Shown: piece by piece, positions 36,806-44,661 of the stretch
How the letters are laid out: every line of letters begins with the position of its first letter
Numbering within the stretch: the stretch's first letter is position 1
Source of the DNA: Amazonocrinis nigriterrae CENA67
Lineage (GTDB): Bacteria; Cyanobacteriota; Cyanobacteriia; Cyanobacteriales; Nostocaceae
Length of the DNA: 64,000 bases
Direction of reading: 5' to 3'
NCBI RefSeq assembly: GCF_016056305.1
Contig: NZ_JAECZC010000023.1
Location: 1 to 64,000, forward strand
Made by a program: the position numbers and the translations under genes
The notes under the pieces: model-generated
What the model was told of the DNA's origin: nothing
The model's input: the letters and a program-made list of their open reading frames with translations, nothing else
Database searches by the model: none

Positions 36806-38278
36806 ATGAATAAGCATATTCGACCGTGGCATCGCTTATTAGCCTTAGCGATAGGCTCGATGGTATTTGCAGTTTTTGCACCTACAGTTGTACAGGCGGC
36901 AGATCCTCCAACCCTTGAGTCTTTATCGAAAACTACAACGCAACTGCAAGTTTCTATTGATACAACCTGGGTACTGCTAACTGGGTTTTTGGTATTCTTC
37001 ATGCAAACCGGCTTTGCCATGTTAGAAGCTGGTTTGATCCGCCAAAGAGGTGTAGTTAACGCTTTATTAGAAAACTTTATTGACGCGGCTGTAACTATTC
37101 TGGCATGGTGGGCGATCGGCTTCGGTATCGCCTTTGGAACAAGTGCTGGCGGATTTTTTGGCATAGATACTTTCTTTCTCAGCCAACTACCTGGTGCTGA
37201 TGGCAGCTATCCATTGGGGGCACCTGGTTCTACAGCCCCCATCAACACCTACACATTGTTCTTCTTCCAATTTGCCTTTGCCGCCACCGCCAGTACAATC
37301 ACTACTGGTTCAATGGCTGGCAGAACAGACTTTATTGGCGACTTAATTTACAGCGCCATTATGGGGGCAATTAGCTACCCAATTATTGTTCACTGGGCAT
37401 GGAATGCCAACGGTTGGTTAGCCAAATTGAGCTATCACGACTTCGCTGGTAGTTCTGTTGTCCACAGTGTTGGTGGCTGGACAGCGCTTGTAGGAGCTTA
37501 TTTGCTTGGGCCCCGTCCTGGGCGTCCTGCGTGGGGAACACTACCACCAGCCCACAATTTGGGGTTGGCAACTCTGGGAACAATGATTCTGTGGTTTGGT
37601 TGGTATGGGTTTAACCCTGGTTCAACTCTAGGCACAGGTAATACAGGATTGATTGGATTGGTAACAATCAATACTACAATTGCCGCAGGAGCAGGAGCAT
37701 TATCGGCGATAATTTACCAGTACATCCGCACAGGTAAGTGGGATTTGGTTTATTGTCTCAATGGTTCCCTAGCTGGATTAGTAGCCATTACAGCTCCTTG
37801 CGCTTATGTGGCTCCTTGGGCTGCTGTTTTAATTGGCTTAACGGGTGGCATTTTGGTCATACTGGGAATGGATTTGATTGAGTCACTCCACATTGATGAC
37901 CCGGTAGGAGCATTTGCCGTACATGGTATGAATGGCATGATGGGTACTCTCTGTGTCGGCTTTTTGGGTCAAAAAGAACTCACCCTAAATAAAAAAGCAG
38001 GCCTGTTGTTAGGTGGCGGCTTTGACTTACTGGGTGTACAACTTCTGGGTATAGTATCCATTGTGGTGTTTACAGTTGCTTTCGCCTTTTTGATGTATGG
38101 TGGACTGAAAGCGATCGGACGCCTGCGTGTCAATCCTGAAGCAGATCGCATTGGCATCGATGCTTATGAACACGGTGCGTCAGTATGGCCTGATGTTTAC
38201 GCGGTTGAACAATTTGTCGAAGAAGAAGGAAAAAATCGCAACAAGACTCCAGGAGTAGGTGCTTTTGAGAGTGAATAG
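36806..38278 (+). CDS. Ammonium transporter (Amt family), copy 1
   Basis: A 490-residue Amt/MEP/Rh-family channel importing ammonium across the plasma membrane. A signal-like N-terminus (to about residue 32, VQAADPP) precedes eleven membrane helices. Family markers are FFMQTGFAMLEAGLIRQRGVVNAL, the conserved HWAWNANGWLAKLSYHDFAG region, FGWYGFNPGS, and a second pore His in AVHGMNGMMGT. The C-terminal cytosolic tail (RIGIDAYEHGASVWPD) is regulatory in the family. First of an amt array; a truncated copy and a third copy follow, like amt4-amt1-amtB in Anabaena. Confidence 0.95.
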   Translation: MNKHIRPWHRLLALAIGSMVFAVFAPTVVQAADPPTLESLSKTTTQLQVSIDTTWVLLTGFLVFFMQTGFAMLEAGLIRQRGVVNALLENFIDAAVTILAWWAIGFGIAFGTSAGGFFGIDTFFLSQLPGADGSYPLGAPGSTAPINTYTLFFFQFAFAATASTITTGSMAGRTDFIGDLIYSAIMGAISYPIIVHWAWNANGWLAKLSYHDFAGSSVVHSVGGWTALVGAYLLGPRPGRPAWGTLPPAHNLGLATLGTMILWFGWYGFNPGSTLGTGNTGLIGLVTINTTIAAGAGALSAIIYQYIRTGKWDLVYCLNGSLAGLVAITAPCAYVAPWAAVLIGLTGGILVILGMDLIESLHIDDPVGAFAVHGMNGMMGTLCVGFLGQKELTLNKKAGLLLGGGFDLLGVQLLGIVSIVVFTVAFAFLMYGGLKAIGRLRVNPEADRIGIDAYEHGASVWPDVYAVEQFVEEEGKNRNKTPGVGAFESE

Positions 38279-38635
38279 AGCAGTAACCGTTTTTAAAACA
38301 TTACAGTAATAGTACGGAAGTGAAGTGTTTTGTACAAATTGCTTGCCACTCTCTACCGTATTTTTTATTGACATTGTGTTGATATAGCAACTTAGTTTCA
38401 AGCATTATTTTGAATAATTAAAGATTCAGTGAAGTAAACTTGACTGGTATGCAAACTAAATCATAATTTCTTAAAAAGAAATAAAAAAATATTTACAGAT
38501 GTACCATTAATTACTTAAACTCCTATTAGGGATATAACTTTCTACCTTGCAAACAAGTAGTCTAAATGCAAAATATCAAAAACCATTAAATTGAATTTTG
38601 GTGGTTGTATTTTGTAATGAAGAATAGTTTGGAAG
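38279..38635. promoter_or_regulatory. amt intergenic region
   Basis: 357 bp, AT-rich, between amt copy 1 and the amt remnant. It holds the NtcA-type promoter listed at 38501-38540; nothing else recognised. Confidence 0.55.
38501..38540 (+). promoter_or_regulatory. NtcA-type promoter of the truncated amt gene
   Basis: A perfect GTAN8TAC NtcA-binding palindrome (38501-38514, GTACCATTAATTAC) is followed about 20 bases later by the -10-like TATAACTT (38533-38540). This is the architecture of NtcA-activated nitrogen-stress promoters in cyanobacteria. It lies about 100 bp upstream of the amt fragment's start. Confidence 0.72.
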
Positions 38636-38953
38636 ATGATGTTGAGACTCATGTACAAACAAAAATCGAAACCAAAAATTAGGCAGTTGTCACCAAGTAA
38701 TTACACTAAAAATAGAGAATTTAACTCCAAATCCCAGATATTTACTCAAGCAATTAAGCAACTCTGTTTGAGTTGGCAAGCCTGCTTACCAATAATGGCT
38801 TGTCTGATTGTTTTAGGCTGGGGTTATGTGGCAGTTGCCCAAACTCCCGCCACTGGGCTAACTACAGCAGAACTTCAAGTTGCTTTTGATACACTGTGGG
38901 TTGCGATCGCTGCCTTTTTAGTATTCTTCATAACGCCAATTTTTGTATGTTAA
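38636..38953 (+). pseudogene. Truncated ammonium transporter (N-terminal fragment)
   Basis: A 105-codon frame whose end, TTAELQVAFDTLWVAIAAFLVFF, matches the first transmembrane segment of Amt proteins (compare LQVSIDTTWVLLTGFLVFFM in copy 1). After FLVFF the protein ends with a few unrelated residues and a stop, so more than 350 residues of the transporter are missing. A GC-rich dispersed element (39000-39175) begins about 50 bp further on. The upstream NtcA-type promoter survives. It should be the remains of the middle gene of the amt array. Confidence 0.88.
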
Positions 38954-38998
38954 AAAAAGTAATAATTACGAATTAATTTTGTTGCTTTGCCCTATGCT

Positions 38999-39176
38999 CC
39001 ATGAGGCCACTTGCTCCACTTGGGGTCTCCCCATCGACGGAAACCGGAGCCACTGCGGTGGACGGGTTCCCCGGCATAAAGGAGCCAGCGCCGTGGGCGG
39101 GTCTCCCGACTTGAGGCGACTGGCGTCAAGTGGCGTCCAAGATGGGGCTGCCTCACTGTAGTGGCTCACCCATGCC
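38999..39176. repeat. GC-rich dispersed palindromic element at the amt break
   Basis: Modules such as TTGCTCCACTTGGGGTCTCC, GGAGCCAGCGCCGTGG, CCCGACTTGAGGCG and TGGCGTC match those at 31610-31860. It occupies the place where the rest of the truncated amt gene would lie. Confidence 0.8.
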
Positions 39177-39228
39177 CTATCTTAATCAGTGTATTTATTT
39201 TCGTCTAGCAACTTAACAAATTGGTCAG

Positions 39229-39552
39229 ATGATTAAATCACTACTTTATTTTCTATGGGCTGGTGTATTTGAAATAGGCGGTGGCTATTTGATGTGGTTG
39301 TGGTTGCGGCAAGGTAAGTCAGTTTGGTTGGGAATATTGGGTGGCATTGCTTTGGCTTTGTATGGAGCAATCGCAACTCTCCAGAGCGCAAATTTTGGCA
39401 GAGTCTATGCTGCTTATGGCGGTGTATTTATTGCAATGGCTATGCTTTGGGGTTGGAGGATAGATGGCATCACTCCAGACCGTTACGACTTGATCGGAGG
39501 CTGTTTAGCTTTAGTCAGCGTTTTAATTATTATGTTTGCCCCCAGAATATAG
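39229..39552 (+). CDS. YnfA/UPF0060-family small membrane protein
   Basis: A 107-residue protein with four membrane helices (about 4-22, 30-48, 58-76, 86-104) and the family patterns GVFEIGGGYLMWLWLR and QSANFGRVYAAYGGVF. The family is distantly related to small multidrug resistance transporters; its substrate is unknown. It is placed between the broken amt copy and the last amt gene, where it may have arrived with the rearrangement. Confidence 0.9.
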   Translation: MIKSLLYFLWAGVFEIGGGYLMWLWLRQGKSVWLGILGGIALALYGAIATLQSANFGRVYAAYGGVFIAMAMLWGWRIDGITPDRYDLIGGCLALVSVLIIMFAPRI

Positions 39553-39961
39553 TTAGTAAGCCTGTTGATAACCGCACATAAAAATACAAAATATTATTTT
39601 TATTTTTGCGTATGATGGGTCGCACAATCATTATATAATATTGCGATTATATGCATAGACTGGTAATAATTACTCAGTCTCGCAAATTCATAGTACTTTA
39701 TTAGTTTGTAGTGAACAGTTAGTAAAAAACTGGAAATTTTGTAGTGCGTGAAAAAAGCTAATTACCAAAAAAAAGATGCAAAACTTACATTTTTTAACAG
39801 TGTTTGATTGATTAGTAACTGCAATGAGGATTATATTTTTCTTAACATTCCAAAAAAACTAAAGATGAGTAACTTTCAACACAAAAACGAGTAGCAAAAA
39901 GTATCAAAATGTATTCAATTATACAGAAAAATCTGATTTCATAGAGAAAGGACAAACAGAA
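39553..39961. other. 409-bp AT-rich leader of the third amt gene
   Basis: No gene seen. No perfect GTAN8TAC site, though near matches such as GTAATAATTAC (about 39663) occur. Probably contains the promoter of the following amt gene. Confidence 0.5.
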
Positions 39962-41383
39962 GTGTTGAAAAAAGCGATCGCAATTGGGGTGATTACCCTA
40001 TGGTTTTTAGGAGGGCCGCTGACGGGCAATGCTTTTGCCCAAGCACCAGCCGCCGCTCCACCTGCTGCTGATACAGGAGATACAGCATTTATGCTGATTT
40101 CAGCAGCACTAGTTTTGTTGATGACACCAGGATTGGCATTCTTTTATGGTGGATTTGTGCGATCGCGCAACGTCCTCAACACATTGATGATGAGCTTTGT
40201 GTTAATGGCGATCGTGGGTGTTACTTGGATTTTATGGGGTTATAGCCTTGCCTTTGCACCAGGTTTATCATTCATCGGTGGTTTGCAGTGGCTAGGTTTG
40301 AATGGTGTGGGGCTAGAAATCACAGATTATCTCAAAGGGTCAAACCCAGCAGAAGTTGTTTCCTATGCTGGGACGATTCCCCACCAGGCATTCATGATCT
40401 ATCAAGCCATGTTTGCCATTATCACCCCGGCTTTAATTTCTGGAGCGATCGTAGAGCGGATGAGCTTCCGTGCTTATAGCTTATTTGTGTTGTTGTGGTC
40501 AACCTTTGTTTATACACCCCTAGCTCATATGGTGTGGGCCAAAGGTGGATTTTTGGGTTTGTACGGTGGTTTAGGCGCTTTAGACTTTGCAGGTGGTACA
40601 GTTGTGCATATTAGCTCTGGGGTTTCTGCCCTTGTAGCTGCGATCGTTCTTGGCCCTCGAAAAAGCCATCCTGACCGCCTCAGCCCTCCCCACAACGTCC
40701 CCTTTATTTTGTTGGGTGCTGGCTTGTTATGGTTTGGTTGGTTCGGCTTCAATGCTGGGAGTGCCCTATCTGTCGCGAGTGGAACCTCCGGTAATTTAGC
40801 CACAAACGTAGCCACAACAGCCTTTGTTGCCACCAATACTGCTGCGGCTGCGGCTGCTTTAATGTGGCTGATTTTGGAAGCAGTGTTACGCGGTAAACCA
40901 ACCGCAGTCGGAGCAGCAACAGGAGCCGTTGCTGGGTTGGTGGGTATTACCCCAGCAGCAGGATTTGTCACACCTCTATCAGCAATTTTAGTTGGTTTCA
41001 TCACCGCCTTTGTTTGCTTTTATGCGGTGAGCTTCAAGCACAAACTGCAAGTTGACGATGCCTTAGATACCTATCCTGTGCATGGTGTTGGTGGTACAGT
41101 GGGGGCAATTTTGACAGCAGTATTTGCCACCCTTGAAGTCAACTCAGCAGGTAAAGATGGCGTGTTACGTGGTAACTTCGGCGAACTAGGAGTTCAATTA
41201 GCAGCAATTGTCACTGCTTATGTTGTTGCAGCCGTTGGGACATGGGTAATTTTGAAAATTATCGATGCTACAGTTGGTCTGCGAGTCAAAGAAGAAGCAG
41301 AATTTCAAGGACTGGATATCAACGAACACGGAGAAGAAGGTTATAATTCCGAGTTTGGCGATGGCATAAAGGTTTCAGAGTAA
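39962..41383 (+). CDS. Ammonium transporter (Amt family), copy 2
   Basis: A 473-residue Amt channel. A cleavable-looking signal (to about residue 27, GNAFAQA) precedes the family core: PGLAFFYGGFVRSRNVLNTLMMSF, the pore region PLAHMVWAKGGFLG, FGWFGFNAGS and the second His in YPVHGVGGTVGAIL; the C-terminal tail is FQGLDINEHGEEGYN. It is a more AmtB-like member than copy 1. GTG is the first codon at 39962 (GTGTTGAAAAAA); an AGAAAGGA ribosome site lies upstream. Expected to be regulated by nitrogen and PII, but this is not visible in the DNA. Confidence 0.95.
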   Translation: MLKKAIAIGVITLWFLGGPLTGNAFAQAPAAAPPAADTGDTAFMLISAALVLLMTPGLAFFYGGFVRSRNVLNTLMMSFVLMAIVGVTWILWGYSLAFAPGLSFIGGLQWLGLNGVGLEITDYLKGSNPAEVVSYAGTIPHQAFMIYQAMFAIITPALISGAIVERMSFRAYSLFVLLWSTFVYTPLAHMVWAKGGFLGLYGGLGALDFAGGTVVHISSGVSALVAAIVLGPRKSHPDRLSPPHNVPFILLGAGLLWFGWFGFNAGSALSVASGTSGNLATNVATTAFVATNTAAAAAALMWLILEAVLRGKPTAVGAATGAVAGLVGITPAAGFVTPLSAILVGFITAFVCFYAVSFKHKLQVDDALDTYPVHGVGGTVGAILTAVFATLEVNSAGKDGVLRGNFGELGVQLAAIVTAYVVAAVGTWVILKIIDATVGLRVKEEAEFQGLDINEHGEEGYNSEFGDGIKVSE

Positions 41384-41457
41384 TTTCGCAAGATAGTGTG
41401 ATTTTTAGCGCTGGCGAATTAAAATCTGAGTCAAATCATTGGTAAATTTCGCTAGTC

Positions 41458-42267
41458 GTGTCCACTTCTCTTAAAACCTTTCCTGTCTGGGCATTTTTCT
41501 CGCTGTTAACCAACGGCATACTGATGTTGGCGGTGATTCTGCTGATTTGGCAACAGCAGCGATCAACCGCTTTTTTTAGTACCACTTCTTCGGTATCTGC
41601 TGTCAGTCAACCCCAAGCTGTTACACCAGAGTTAGGCCCCCGTCATAAACTCAATTACCAGCAATGGCTAGACATTCTTCAGCAAGAAGCCAACATAGCC
41701 GCCGAAAAACGTCCCCAGCGTTTAAGCATATTGGCGGGTGATTCTCTAAGTCTATGGTTCCCCACTGAATTATTACCCGAAAATAGAAATTGGCTCAATC
41801 AAGCAATTTCTGGCGAAACCAGCTACGGATTATTAAAAAGATTAAATTTATTTGACCGCACCCAGCCAGAGGTAATTTTTGTGATGATTGGGATTAATGA
41901 CTTAATCCGGGGGGTAAAGGATGAAGTCATTTTAGATAATCAACGGCAAATTATGAGTTACCTGCGAAGGGTTCATCCCAAAGCGCAAATTGTTATCCAA
42001 TCAGTTTTGCCCCACGGCGGCGAGGAGGTAACATGGGAAGGGCGGGAGAGACTACTGGCTATTACTAATACTCGAATTCGCCAATTGAATCAACAACTGC
42101 AAAATATAGCTGCCAAACAAGGCGTGAAATATCTTGACTTGTATCCCTTGTTTACCAACAAGCAAGGTAATCTCCGTCCTGACTTCTCCACCGACGGCTT
42201 ACACCTGAGTCCCGCCGGTTATATAGTTTGGCGTACCGCATTGCAGATTTATACTAATGGGGAATAG
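41458..42267 (+). CDS. SGNH/GDSL-family hydrolase, membrane-anchored
   Basis: A 269-residue esterase/lipase-like protein with an N-terminal membrane anchor (about 10-28). The four SGNH blocks are visible: block I LAGDSLSLWF with the Ser nucleophile (about 93), block II Gly in ISGETSYG, block III GINDL with Asn, and block V DGLHLSPAGY with the catalytic Asp and His. The likely start is GTG at 41458. It probably acts on an ester in the cell envelope; the substrate is unknown. It is 74 bp after amt copy 2. Confidence 0.88.
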   Translation: MSTSLKTFPVWAFFSLLTNGILMLAVILLIWQQQRSTAFFSTTSSVSAVSQPQAVTPELGPRHKLNYQQWLDILQQEANIAAEKRPQRLSILAGDSLSLWFPTELLPENRNWLNQAISGETSYGLLKRLNLFDRTQPEVIFVMIGINDLIRGVKDEVILDNQRQIMSYLRRVHPKAQIVIQSVLPHGGEEVTWEGRERLLAITNTRIRQLNQQLQNIAAKQGVKYLDLYPLFTNKQGNLRPDFSTDGLHLSPAGYIVWRTALQIYTNGE

Positions 42268-42282
42268 GGCATGGGGGAGCTA

Positions 42283-42540
42283 CTGCGTTCGGTCGCCAGA
42301 CAGCCGCGCAAGTGGCGTCATGGGGCATGGGGGGATGGGGAGATGGGGAGATGAGGGAGATGAGGGAGATGAGGGAGATGGGGAGATGGGGGATGGGGAA
42401 ATAATTCTTCACAACTGACAACTGACAACTCCTAACTCCTAACTCCTAACTCCTAACTCCTAACTCCTAACTCCTAACTCCTAACTCCTAACTCCTAACT
42501 CCTAACTCCTAACTCCTAACTCCTAACTCCTAACTCCCAA
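42283..42540. repeat. Long STRR region: G-rich units then CTAACTC heptamers
   Basis: First a fragment of the GC-rich dispersed element (about 42283-42322), then GGGGAGAT/GAGGGAGAT units (to about 42400), a TGACAACTGACAAC pair, and from about 42423 to 42535 some sixteen nearly perfect CTAACTC heptamers. It is the longest tandem array in the window and fills the gap between the GDSL gene and ispH. Confidence 0.95.
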
Positions 42541-42606
42541 CTTCCTACCAAAATTGGGTCTTGGCGGGAGACAATCAAAAAAGAGGAGACATGAAAAAAT
42601 AAAGCA

Positions 42607-43815
42607 ATGGATACAAAAGCCTTTAAGCGTACACTCCAACAGTCAGAAAATTACAACCGTAAGGGATTTGGGCATCAAGCAGAAGTCACCACCCAATTGC
42701 AATCTGAATATCAAAGTAACTTAATTCAGGAAATTCGCGATCGCAATTACACTCTGCAACGAGGTGATGTCACCATCCACCTAGCACAAGCTTTTGGCTT
42801 TTGCTGGGGTGTAGAACGTGCTGTGGCTATGGCTTATGAAACTCGCAAGCACTTCCCCACAGAAAAAGTCTGGATTACCAATGAAATTATTCACAATCCT
42901 TCTGTGAATCAGCGGATGCAGGAAATGGCAGTAGAATACATACCAGTTACAGCAGGTCAAAAAGACTTTTCTGTTGTGGCAGCTGGTGATGTGGTCATCC
43001 TACCCGCTTTTGGTGCTAGTGTCCAAGAAATGCAGATACTAAACGATAAAGGCTGCAAAATTGTGGATACAACTTGCCCTTGGGTATCGAAAGTTTGGAA
43101 CACAGTTGAAAAACACAAAAAAGGCGATTACACTTCTATAATTCACGGAAAATATAAACACGAAGAAACTGTAGCTACTAGTTCTTTTGCTGGCAAATAT
43201 CTGATTGTCCTGAATTTACAAGAAGCAGAATATGTGGCTAACTATATTCTCAATAGTGGCAATCGTGAAGAATTTCTGAAAAAATTCGCCAAAGCTTGTT
43301 CGGTGGGATTTGACCCTGATCAAGACTTAGAACGTGTTGGTATTGCTAACCAAACCACCATGCTCAAAGGTGAAACTGAGCAAATGGGCAAACTATTTGA
43401 GCGTAGTATGCTGCAAAAATATGGCCCTACTGAGTTAAATCAGCATTTCCAAAGCTTCAATACCATCTGTGATGCAACTCAAGAACGGCAAGATGCAATG
43501 TTGGAGTTGGTGGAAAAAAACATAGATTTGATAGTGGTAATTGGTGGGTTTAATTCATCAAATACTACTCAATTACAACAAATTGCTGTGCAACGGGGAA
43601 TTCCTTCTTATCACATTGATAGTGTTAAGAGAATTCAATCAGGAAATGCTGTTGAACATAGGCAATTAAATGGAGATTTGGTAATTACAGAAAATTGGTT
43701 GCCAAAAGGTGAAATTGTTGTGGGAGTTACTTCTGGTGCTTCAACGCCAGATAAGGTAGTAGAAGATGTAATTGAGAAGATTTTTGCCTTGAAGGCAACT
43801 GCATCGGTGGTGTAA
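42607..43815 (+). CDS. ispH: 4-Hydroxy-3-methylbut-2-enyl diphosphate reductase
   Basis: Last enzyme of the MEP pathway; makes IPP and DMAPP using an iron-sulfur cluster. The 402-residue protein is the longer cyanobacterial/plastid form. Cluster Cys residues are visible in [23 protein letters not shown] and [25 protein letters not shown] and [16 protein letters not shown] are substrate-binding. A GAGGAG ribosome site (42583-42588) sits 18 bases before the ATG, nearer to a three-codon frame at 42591. Confidence 0.96.
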   Translation: MDTKAFKRTLQQSENYNRKGFGHQAEVTTQLQSEYQSNLIQEIRDRNYTLQRGDVTIHLAQAFGFCWGVERAVAMAYETRKHFPTEKVWITNEIIHNPSVNQRMQEMAVEYIPVTAGQKDFSVVAAGDVVILPAFGASVQEMQILNDKGCKIVDTTCPWVSKVWNTVEKHKKGDYTSIIHGKYKHEETVATSSFAGKYLIVLNLQEAEYVANYILNSGNREEFLKKFAKACSVGFDPDQDLERVGIANQTTMLKGETEQMGKLFERSMLQKYGPTELNQHFQSFNTICDATQERQDAMLELVEKNIDLIVVIGGFNSSNTTQLQQIAVQRGIPSYHIDSVKRIQSGNAVEHRQLNGDLVITENWLPKGEIVVGVTSGASTPDKVVEDVIEKIFALKATASVV

Positions 43816-43841
43816 GCAAAAATCAACTTTAGATAAAATAG

Positions 43842-43875
43842 ATAAAACCCTCTTTGCCAGCAAAGAGGGTTTTAT
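43842..43875 (+). terminator. Terminator after ispH
   Basis: A 16-bp perfect stem, ATAAAACCCTCTTTGC and its complement, with a 2-nt minimal loop region, and a T-rich right side (TTTTAT). It begins 26 bp past the ispH stop. The symmetric A/T flanks mean it could work in both directions. Confidence 0.87.
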
Positions 43876-43941
43876 ATTTGAGCAGATTTGCATAACAGCC
43901 AGTGTAATGGATACAGCTTGCCTTGCACGTTCATTTTAACT

Positions 43942-44198
43942 ATGCCATATAGCAGTTTTACCTTAGCTAAGGTCAAGAAAGAGTTTGGTTTAACCACGGT
44001 TGAAGCAGGACGGTTTTTACCCCCATTGAAGCGATCGCACCTAGTTCTCGCTTACAAGCGATTTTAGAAGATTTACCTTGGGCGATCGCAGTTGGTTCAA
44101 AAAAGGCAAAGTCTGAGGGAATTATTTACCCGATTCTGCAAGAGGTAAGCGGACTATACCTAAATCACGCCATCATTATCTACTTCTGGTCTATATGA
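43942..44198 (+). pseudogene. Frameshifted hypothetical gene
   Basis: Frame 1 reads MPYSSFTLAKVKKEFGLTTV EAGRFLPP and stops at 44065. In the next frame the text continues sensibly as PIEAIAPSSRLQAILEDLPW then AIAVGSKKAKSEGIIYPIL. The switch occurs at a run of five C's (44020-44024), so one added base broke the gene. A clean stop at 44196 then truncates it. The sequence resembles a cyanobacterial family of small proteins with a possible restriction-endonuclease-like fold, from memory only. No complete copy is nearby. Confidence 0.72.
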
Positions 44199-44377
44199 AG
44201 AATAATCAACAACGGCAGCGATCGCTCTAATATAGATGGTGCTAAATTGTTATTTTTGTTGGTTAATATCGATATTGTGAGCGAAACACCCGCCCAATCT
44301 GACTACAATTTGATTAGACATAGTTACCGAAGTTAACTTTAGATAAAGGCGATCGCCCCCATCAAAGTTGCTTAATC

Positions 44378-44560
44378 TTGACTAGTCGTGTCAAATTCCA
44401 TGAAATCACCCCTCTTGAAGGAAAGACACGACCTGTACGAATATTGTGTCTCCAAGGTTTAGAGGTTACAGACATACAACAACTTTTCGCAACAAAAGGC
44501 ACCTTTAGGGGAACGCCAGACGAATGGAATCGATTAATGGGTTTGGCCTCTTGCTGGGGC
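44378..44560 (+). pseudogene. Fragment of an NB-ARC (STAND) ATPase gene
   Basis: The frame reads SRVKFHEITPLEGKTRPVRI then LCLQGLEVTDIQQLFATKGT and FRGTPDEWNRLMG. This is the pattern found after the sensor arginine (TSR) in cyanobacterial NB-ARC/WD40 proteins (..TSREKP..PVR.L.L.GL...E...LF..KG.F.GT..EW..L). The nucleotide-binding part before it and the effector or repeat part after it are absent. It stands as a short remnant between ispH and the metalloprotease; the frame runs on to 44641 through repeat sequence. Confidence 0.65.
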
Positions 44561-44661
44561 ATAGTGCAGGCAGGAAAAAATATCCAATGCCCTATGCCCT
44601 ATGCCCTATTCCCGGCCCCAACAAGTAATCTAGCTGCGTAAGTCCTGTACCTTTGTCTATG

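Noticed and set aside
38515-38540. TCCTATTAGGGAT similar to part of the CRISPR repeat at 17112
   Set aside because: Only about a dozen bases match, both ends of the repeat are missing, and the stretch lies in the NtcA-type promoter.
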